This document shows positions 7,449 through 11,059 of a stretch of 11,059 nucleotides of DNA, in pieces. Numbering within the stretch: position 1 is the first letter of the stretch; every line of letters starts with the position of its first letter. The stretch is from Pseudomonadota bacterium. GTDB lineage: Bacteria > Pseudomonadota > Gammaproteobacteria > Burkholderiales > Burkholderiaceae_D. Below the pieces are notes generated by a model. That model was not told the origin of the DNA, did not search any database, and saw only the letters and a list, made by a program, of their open reading frames with translations. A program made the position numbers and the translations under genes. The DNA lies in contig JAFECY010000270.1 of NCBI GenBank assembly GCA_018241865.1, positions 1-11,059 on the forward strand. The letters are read 5' to 3'.

Positions 7449-9248
7449 TCAGAATGCGTAAGTCAATGAGAGATAGGGGTTCCAGCGGCGGGTGCGGAAG
7501 CCTTCCGGCTTGTCGAGCGGTGCGCCGATGGCGAAGTCGAATTGCAGGCGGCGCCACTGGCCGCGCACGCCGATGGCCGCGCCAGCCAGACGGTCGCCGA
7601 GCAGGAAGGCCGTGCTCGGCCCCCAGACGCGGCCGGCGTCGATGCCGACATAGGCGACGCTGTCGATGCCCTCGCCCAATTTGAGCGGGGTGGAGAATTC
7701 GTTGCGCAGGTAATAGCCGCTTTCGGCCAGCAGCACGCTGTCGCCGTCGAAGCCGCGTACGCTATAGCGATTGCCGATGGCAATCTGGTCCACCGACAGG
7801 GAGAGGTCGCGGGTGTGCTGGGCGCGCAGGCTGGCTTGGTACTGCACCGGCTGGCTGCCGATTTTGAAGGGCAGACTGACACTGGCCGACAGTGTGGTGA
7901 GATGCGGACGCAAGGTCAGCCCGCCGCTGGACGCCGTGGGCAAATCGTCCTGGGCGTTTTGCCAGGGCATGCCTTGGCGGTAGCCGAGCTCGACATCGAG
8001 GCTGGCGTCGCCGAACAATTGTTTATAGGTGATGCCGGTTTCCAGATTGGTGGTGCGGCGGCGTTGCACGATCAGTTCGACATCGTCGAGGAAGCTGTTG
8101 GCGCGCCGCGTCGAGACGGCGGCATAGGCACCGAACTTGGCAGCGCCGGTGCGCACCAGCGTGCGGTGCCATTTGAGTTCGGCATTCTGGCTGGTGCCGC
8201 TGGAGAGGAATTGCACGGTGGTGCCTTGCACCACTTGCGCATAGCGGCTGTGGCTGGCGCTGAAGCTGAAGGTGTTGTAGCCCCAGGGGATGCTGTAGTT
8301 GAAGGAGGCGCTTTGGCTGCGGTGGTTGCCGGCCGGGTTCTCGGCATTGCTGTTCACCGACAGGGATGCGATGTCGTTCAGGCCGAGCGGGTTGTCGAGC
8401 GACAGGTAGCTGGAGAACTGGGTCGGCCCCAGTTGCCGGCTGCCGGAGTTGTCGATCGTGACGCCGCCGCGCAGGCGTTCGCCCAGCGTGCCACTCTTGC
8501 GCAGGATCGTGACATCGCTGGTGTCGGGTTGCGCGCCGGGCGCCAGTTCGGTGGCGACGTTTTGGCTGGGCAGACGCTTCATCTGCTCGACGCCCTGCTC
8601 CAGGTCACGCACGTTCAGGATGTCGCCTGCGCTGACCGGGAAGGCGTTGCGCCAAGTGCCCCAGGCGGTGTCGGGGGACTTTTGCGGGTCGGCGGCGACC
8701 ATGCCGATTTTAGCGACGCGGCCGACGTGCAGGTGCACCATCAGGGCGCCGGTCTGGAGATTCTGTTGCGGCAGGGTGACCTTGGAGGTGACGTAGCCCA
8801 GTTCGATCAGCCTGGCGTCCAGCGCGGCGGCGATCTGGCGCAAGCCGGCGACGCCGGCGCATTGGCCGAGATAGGGCGCGGCGGCGTCCGCCAGCCAGAA
8901 GAAGCGCAGGGCATCCGTGCCCTGCAGTTCGACGTTTTTGATCGGGAAGCAGGGTTGCTCGACCGGCAGGGTGGTCGATACGGCAGTCGGCGCTTGCGGC
9001 TGCAGCACGTCGGATTTGGGCTGCACTTGCTGCTGTAATTCGCGGGCGCGCTCTTCCTGGCGGCGCAGGCCTTCGTCGATGGTTTGGGCCGGGGTCGGGG
9101 TCGCTTGCGCATACGCCGCGCCGGCACAACCGAAAGCCAGCGCGCCGGCGATGGCGGCAGCCAGCGGCAACAGCCGCAGTCCGGCGCGAGGTTTGTGACG
9201 GCAAAGGAAGAGCCGGCAATCGTTCGATTGTCTGGAAAAATCGGTCAT
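7449..9248 (-). CDS. TpsB outer-membrane transporter (ShlB/FhaC/HecB family)
   Basis: A 599-residue protein, normal for the family. It forms the outer-membrane pore that recognises the TPS domain of TpsA and exports it. Seen: a long n-region, then a hydrophobic core (about 24-41) and an AYA|QA cleavage site near residue 47. A Gln/Glu-rich helix at 56-76 probably matches the pore-plugging helix H1 of FhaC. POTRA1 is about 99-176 (starts PCFPIKNVELQG). POTRA2 is about 178-253 (GDILNVRDLEQGVEQM, DVTILRKSG). The barrel runs from about 256 (DNSGSRQLG) to the end, with the loop-6 VRGF motif at 497-500 and a terminal Phe (TYAF), as in BAM-assembled proteins. The start is set by an in-frame stop at 9264-9266, making ATG 9248 the first usable one; its Shine-Dalgarno is poor. 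It lies 20 nt upstream of tpsA in one operon, in the B-A order of E. coli cdiBAI. If the system is confirmed as CDI it would be cdiB. Confidence 0.96.
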   Translation of the reverse strand: MTDFSRQSNDCRLFLCRHKPRAGLRLLPLAAAIAGALAFGCAGAAYAQATPTPAQTIDEGLRRQEERARELQQQVQPKSDVLQPQAPTAVSTTLPVEQPCFPIKNVELQGTDALRFFWLADAAAPYLGQCAGVAGLRQIAAALDARLIELGYVTSKVTLPQQNLQTGALMVHLHVGRVAKIGMVAADPQKSPDTAWGTWRNAFPVSAGDILNVRDLEQGVEQMKRLPSQNVATELAPGAQPDTSDVTILRKSGTLGERLRGGVTIDNSGSRQLGPTQFSSYLSLDNPLGLNDIASLSVNSNAENPAGNHRSQSASFNYSIPWGYNTFSFSASHSRYAQVVQGTTVQFLSSGTSQNAELKWHRTLVRTGAAKFGAYAAVSTRRANSFLDDVELIVQRRRTTNLETGITYKQLFGDASLDVELGYRQGMPWQNAQDDLPTASSGGLTLRPHLTTLSASVSLPFKIGSQPVQYQASLRAQHTRDLSLSVDQIAIGNRYSVRGFDGDSVLLAESGYYLRNEFSTPLKLGEGIDSVAYVGIDAGRVWGPSTAFLLGDRLAGAAIGVRGQWRRLQFDFAIGAPLDKPEGFRTRRWNPYLSLTYAF

Positions 9249-9446
9249 CTTGATGGCATGAATTCACTGCCGAAAATGACTGGCAGCGCTGCCCCGTTGC
9301 GTGGGCGGGAGGAAAAATCGGGAATCGTTTTACGACTGCCGAATGCTGACCATGCGACGTTTAAAGCACTTGATCACTCGCATTTATTTCCTTTTTTGCA
9401 ACCTCGCCATCTTATCATTTCGCAAAGAAAAAGCCGAGCGCGCATG

Positions 9447-9459
9447 AACAATAATTGTT
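9447..9459. repeat. 13-bp palindrome beside the insertion site
   Basis: The sequence AACAAT-A-ATTGTT is a perfect 6-1-6 inverted repeat. It ends on the first base of the left target duplication and lies about 200 bp upstream of tpsB. It has the form of a dimeric regulator's operator, but it is AT-rich and short, so chance is possible. No regulator gene is in the window. Confidence 0.35.
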
Positions 9460-9471
9460 GTATTTACATCA
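9459..9471. repeat. Left target site duplication of the IS
   Basis: TGTATTTACATCA directly abuts the left inverted repeat and matches the right copy at all 13 positions. Thirteen base pairs fits the long duplications made by the IS4 group of the IS4 family. If the element is taken to include the flanking CA...TG bases, the duplication shortens to 9 bp. Confidence 0.9.
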
Positions 9472-9487
9472 GTAGTGTCCCAACGTT
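9472..9487. repeat. Left terminal inverted repeat of the IS
   Basis: GTAGTGTCCCAACGTT is the exact reverse complement of 10778-10793. The match extends outward by CA at 9470-9471, giving 18 bp in all, so the exact tip is ambiguous by two bases. It lies two bases beyond the transposase stop codon. Confidence 0.9.
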
Positions 9488-9489
9488 TT

Positions 9490-10656
9490 TCATAGGAGCG
9501 TGAGCTGAATATGCTCACTTTCCGAGTCCGATATTTTCGTTGGCGAGGTAAGTAATTGATTTATCGGCGTTGTTTCAAACATGGTCAAACTCAATATTTG
9601 TAGAATTTCGTAAAGGCTATGCGGCAAATTCAAGCGCTTCTTGACGATCGCAATCAGCACATACGTCGCCACCGCAATCCAGATTTGCGTCTTGACGGCA
9701 TTTTCGCTGGTGCCGAAAAAAGCCTTGATGCGCAAATGCTGCTTGATCCATTTGAAGAACAACTCCACCTGCCAGCGTTGCTTGTACAGCCCGGCGATCA
9801 GTTCCGGCTTGAGCGCAAAGTTGTTGGTCAAGAAGATAAGGCGCTTGCCCGCATCGTCCTTGGCGACCACGCGCCGCAGCGTGGCCGGATAATCTTTGCC
9901 CGAATAGAAGACGGTCAGCACGCCCGTCTGGTCGCACACAATGTTGGTGGCAAGCCGATCCACCGGATGCGAATAACGCCGCTTGAACTGGGTGTTGCTC
10001 TTGGCGCGCGTAACGAAGAAAGCGCCGGCCTCGTGAATGGTATGCAGTCTGCCAAAGTCCAGGTAACCGCGATCCATCAAGTAGAACGCGCCGGGCTCGA
10101 TGAGAAGGTCGTCCAGCACGTTGACCTCGTGCGTCTTGCCATCCGTGATGTGAATGAAACTTGGGATCGAGCCGCGCAAATCCAGCAGCGTGCGTAGCTT
10201 GATAGCCGCCTTGGTGGAACGAAACGGCGCCCACGGATACATCGACAGGCAAAGATCGATCGTAGTGGCGTCGAATGCATAGACCGTGGCGTCCAACTCC
10301 ACGCCCAGCGGTTCGCTGGCGTAAAGCGGCCTGGCCATACGAATCAAGTGCTGGGCGAAGTCGGCATAGATTTGCCACGGCCGAGTGGCGTTCGCATTGG
10401 CCAGCGTGTTGCGCGAGATCGTCGCGCAGCGAAATCCCATGTGATAGAGCCGAGGTGTCGGCGCGCGCAAGTTGATTTCGATGTCGCGCAACGACTCCCG
10501 ATAGGTCAGCTGCGCAAAGGACATGGCGAAAAACTGATCGAGACAGGAAAAGTCCTTGACCTTGTACTCGCCGCGATGGGCGGCAACGCAACGACGGAAC
10601 GTCGTCAGCGGCAGATAAGTCATGATCTGCGAAAACACGAGTTTGCCTTGATGCAT
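9490..10656 (-). CDS. IS4-family DDE transposase with DUF4372 domain
   Basis: A 388-residue protein of the usual length for this group; it cuts and joins the element's ends during transposition. The N-terminal DUF4372-like domain is about residues 5-76 (KLVFSQIMTYLPL, FSCLDQF, QLTYRESLRDIE) and is likely to bind DNA. The DDE_Tnp_1-type catalytic domain is about 120-335. Catalytic residues are visible: D129 in YAFDATTID, D195 in MDRGYLDF, and E298 in the IS4 signature Y291-x2-R294-x3-E298-x6-K305. No frameshift or internal stop is seen, so the enzyme is probably functional. The ATG at 10656 is the only in-frame ATG after a stop at 10708-10710; AAGG a few bases upstream is a weak ribosome site. 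Base composition is close to that of the tps genes and higher than the flanking DNA. Confidence 0.97.
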   Translation of the reverse strand: MHQGKLVFSQIMTYLPLTTFRRCVAAHRGEYKVKDFSCLDQFFAMSFAQLTYRESLRDIEINLRAPTPRLYHMGFRCATISRNTLANANATRPWQIYADFAQHLIRMARPLYASEPLGVELDATVYAFDATTIDLCLSMYPWAPFRSTKAAIKLRTLLDLRGSIPSFIHITDGKTHEVNVLDDLLIEPGAFYLMDRGYLDFGRLHTIHEAGAFFVTRAKSNTQFKRRYSHPVDRLATNIVCDQTGVLTVFYSGKDYPATLRRVVAKDDAGKRLIFLTNNFALKPELIAGLYKQRWQVELFFKWIKQHLRIKAFFGTSENAVKTQIWIAVATYVLIAIVKKRLNLPHSLYEILQILSLTMFETTPINQLLTSPTKISDSESEHIQLTLL

Positions 10657-10777
10657 AAGGGCCTTGAGCGGAAATCCGCAAAAAGCCCAAATTCTGCGCT
10701 TCGACGTTCAAATCGAGACCAGGAAAAAACATCGATTTATGCAGGAAAATCATTAGCTTACGAGACTGTGATGTGAG

Positions 10778-10793
10778 AACGTTGGGACACTAC
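10778..10793. repeat. Right terminal inverted repeat of the IS
   Basis: AACGTTGGGACACTAC is the exact complement of the left end at 9472-9487. The symmetry extends outward by TG at 10794-10795. It is on the transposase-promoter side of the element. Confidence 0.9.
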
Positions 10794-10806
10794 TGTATTT
10801 ACATCA
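10794..10806. repeat. Right target site duplication of the IS
   Basis: TGTATTTACATCA is identical to 9459-9471. Removing the element and one copy rejoins the AT-rich leader of tpsB to the DNA at 10807 and beyond. Confidence 0.9.
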
Positions 10807-11059
10807 TTATTTATATGAAAGCGCAGAAATTGGCAATATTCAATAAAATAAATGGATCGCCATTTAAGCGACTCGTTACGATCGTGATGGATTTTAGGAC
10901 GTTGCCGAATTCGACTTTCACGACCAACCTAGTGTTCGCGGTGTCGCTGGAAAGATTTATGAAGAATGGGGCGACTGAGCTTCTCCCCGTGAAGTTGAAC
11001 CAGTCACCCGCACAATGAAAATAATTTGGCACACTTTTGTCACAGTTGAATATAAAATC
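10807..11059. other. AT-rich flank without a recognised gene
   Basis: GC is under 30% next to the insertion sequence (10801-10860) and rises to about 45-55% further right. A minus-strand frame 10811-11032 could start at GTG and encode 73 residues. It has no recognisable domain, and its codons give no support beyond being open. An 81-codon plus-strand frame begins inside the insertion sequence and is not credible. I see no tRNA, terminator or integration site. Most likely this is the upstream part of the tpsBA regulatory region or the edge of an unseen gene to the right. Confidence 0.4.
10810..10836 (-). promoter_or_regulatory. Weak promoter-like pair pointing toward the IS and tpsBA
   Basis: On the minus strand TTGCCA (10836-10831) and TATAAA (10815-10810) each match the sigma-70 boxes at five of six positions. 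The 15-bp spacer is shorter than ideal. A start would fall near 10803, inside the right target duplication. Before the insertion this could have served tpsBA; now it would read into the transposase. It rests on consensus matching alone in AT-rich DNA. Confidence 0.25.

Larger units (their letters stand above)
9249..9471 (-). promoter_or_regulatory. Leader between tpsB and the insertion sequence
   Basis: These 223 bp precede tpsB. The end next to the insertion sequence is AT-rich; the tpsB-proximal half is GC-richer. I see no convincing sigma-70 promoter pair reading toward tpsB, no riboswitch-like fold and no hairpin plus T-run terminator. A 12-bp perfect palindrome at 9282-9293 (GGCAGCGCTGCC) has no loop and no T-run, so it is not a terminator. 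Transcription entering from the right could therefore continue into tpsB. Confidence 0.4.
9472..10793 (-). mobile_element. Complete IS4-family insertion sequence, 1322 bp
   Basis: The element is bounded by 16-bp perfect inverted repeats (GTAGTGTCCCAACGTT and its complement) and flanked by a perfect 13-bp direct repeat. It contains one transposase gene that fills nearly all of it, leaving 137 bp before the start codon and 18 bp after the stop. No passenger gene is present. Its orientation is the same as tpsBA. I do not recognise the specific named element. Confidence 0.93.

Noticed and set aside
481..7461. Long plus-strand open frames opposite tpsA (332, 411, 311, 296 and 457 codons)
   Set aside because: They use the same triplet register as tpsA read on the other strand. 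They stay open because sense codons TTA, CTA and TCA are rare in this GC-rich gene. Their products are Ala/Gly/Val/Asp-rich with no domains, while the minus frame has clear TPS and FHA motifs.
7542..9038. A 498-codon plus-strand frame opposite tpsB
   Set aside because: It is a mirror of the real transporter gene, with low-complexity composition. The minus strand carries the signal peptide, POTRA and VRGF features.
9282..9293. GGCAGCGCTGCC as a transcription terminator
   Set aside because: The palindrome has no loop bases and no following T-run on either strand, so it does not form a usual intrinsic terminator.
9617..10753. A 378-codon minus-strand frame in another register within the IS
   Set aside because: It overlaps the transposase and starts in the leader. 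It has an Arg/Ala-rich product without DDE motifs, and a typical IS4 element has one gene. A +1 frameshift product is not needed, since the transposase is complete.
10811..11032. A 73-codon minus-strand frame starting with GTG as a gene
   Set aside because: It has no recognisable domain or homologue known to me, no clear ribosome site, and lies in AT-rich DNA next to an insertion site. It is described under the flank instead of being called a gene.

Overview
The window holds a two-partner secretion (TPS, type Vb) locus of the contact-dependent-inhibition (CDI) or filamentous-haemagglutinin kind, with an intact IS4-family insertion sequence just upstream. All three real genes lie on the minus strand and read from right to left. 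High GC in the secretion genes, a proteobacterial FhaC/ShlB-type transporter, a very large FHA-type exoprotein and a DUF4372-type IS4 transposase suggest a Gram-negative betaproteobacterium. Oxalobacteraceae or a related Burkholderiales group is my guess from protein style, not from a search.

Layout from right to left in transcription order. (1) 10807-11059 is AT-rich DNA with no recognisable gene; a weak promoter-like pair points left at 10836-10810. (2) 9472-10793 is a 1322-bp insertion sequence with 16-bp perfect terminal inverted repeats and a perfect 13-bp target duplication. It encodes one intact 388-aa DDE transposase. (3) 9249-9471 is the remaining leader between the element and the transporter gene. 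(4) 7449-9248 encodes a 599-aa TpsB outer-membrane transporter with signal peptide, two POTRA domains and a beta-barrel carrying the VRGF motif. (5) 1-7428 is a single open frame of 2476 codons for the TpsA exoprotein. It starts 20 nt after tpsB and runs off the left edge without a stop.

TpsA is exported by Sec and then threaded through TpsB, which recognises its N-terminal TPS domain. The order of parts in TpsA is: TPS domain, beta-helix, a cysteine-containing island, a conserved alpha-type module, a long FHA repeat stalk, and a pretoxin region that ends at a YNRQLH boundary. After it comes a lower-GC segment that should be the start of the variable C-terminal effector. The gene order B then A, the pretoxin region and the composition drop make a CdiBA-type system more likely than a plain adhesin. 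The toxin core and any immunity gene lie left of base 1 and cannot be seen.

The insertion sequence sits where the operon's promoter region should be. It is co-oriented with tpsBA and has no visible terminator before tpsB, so it may have changed control of the locus.
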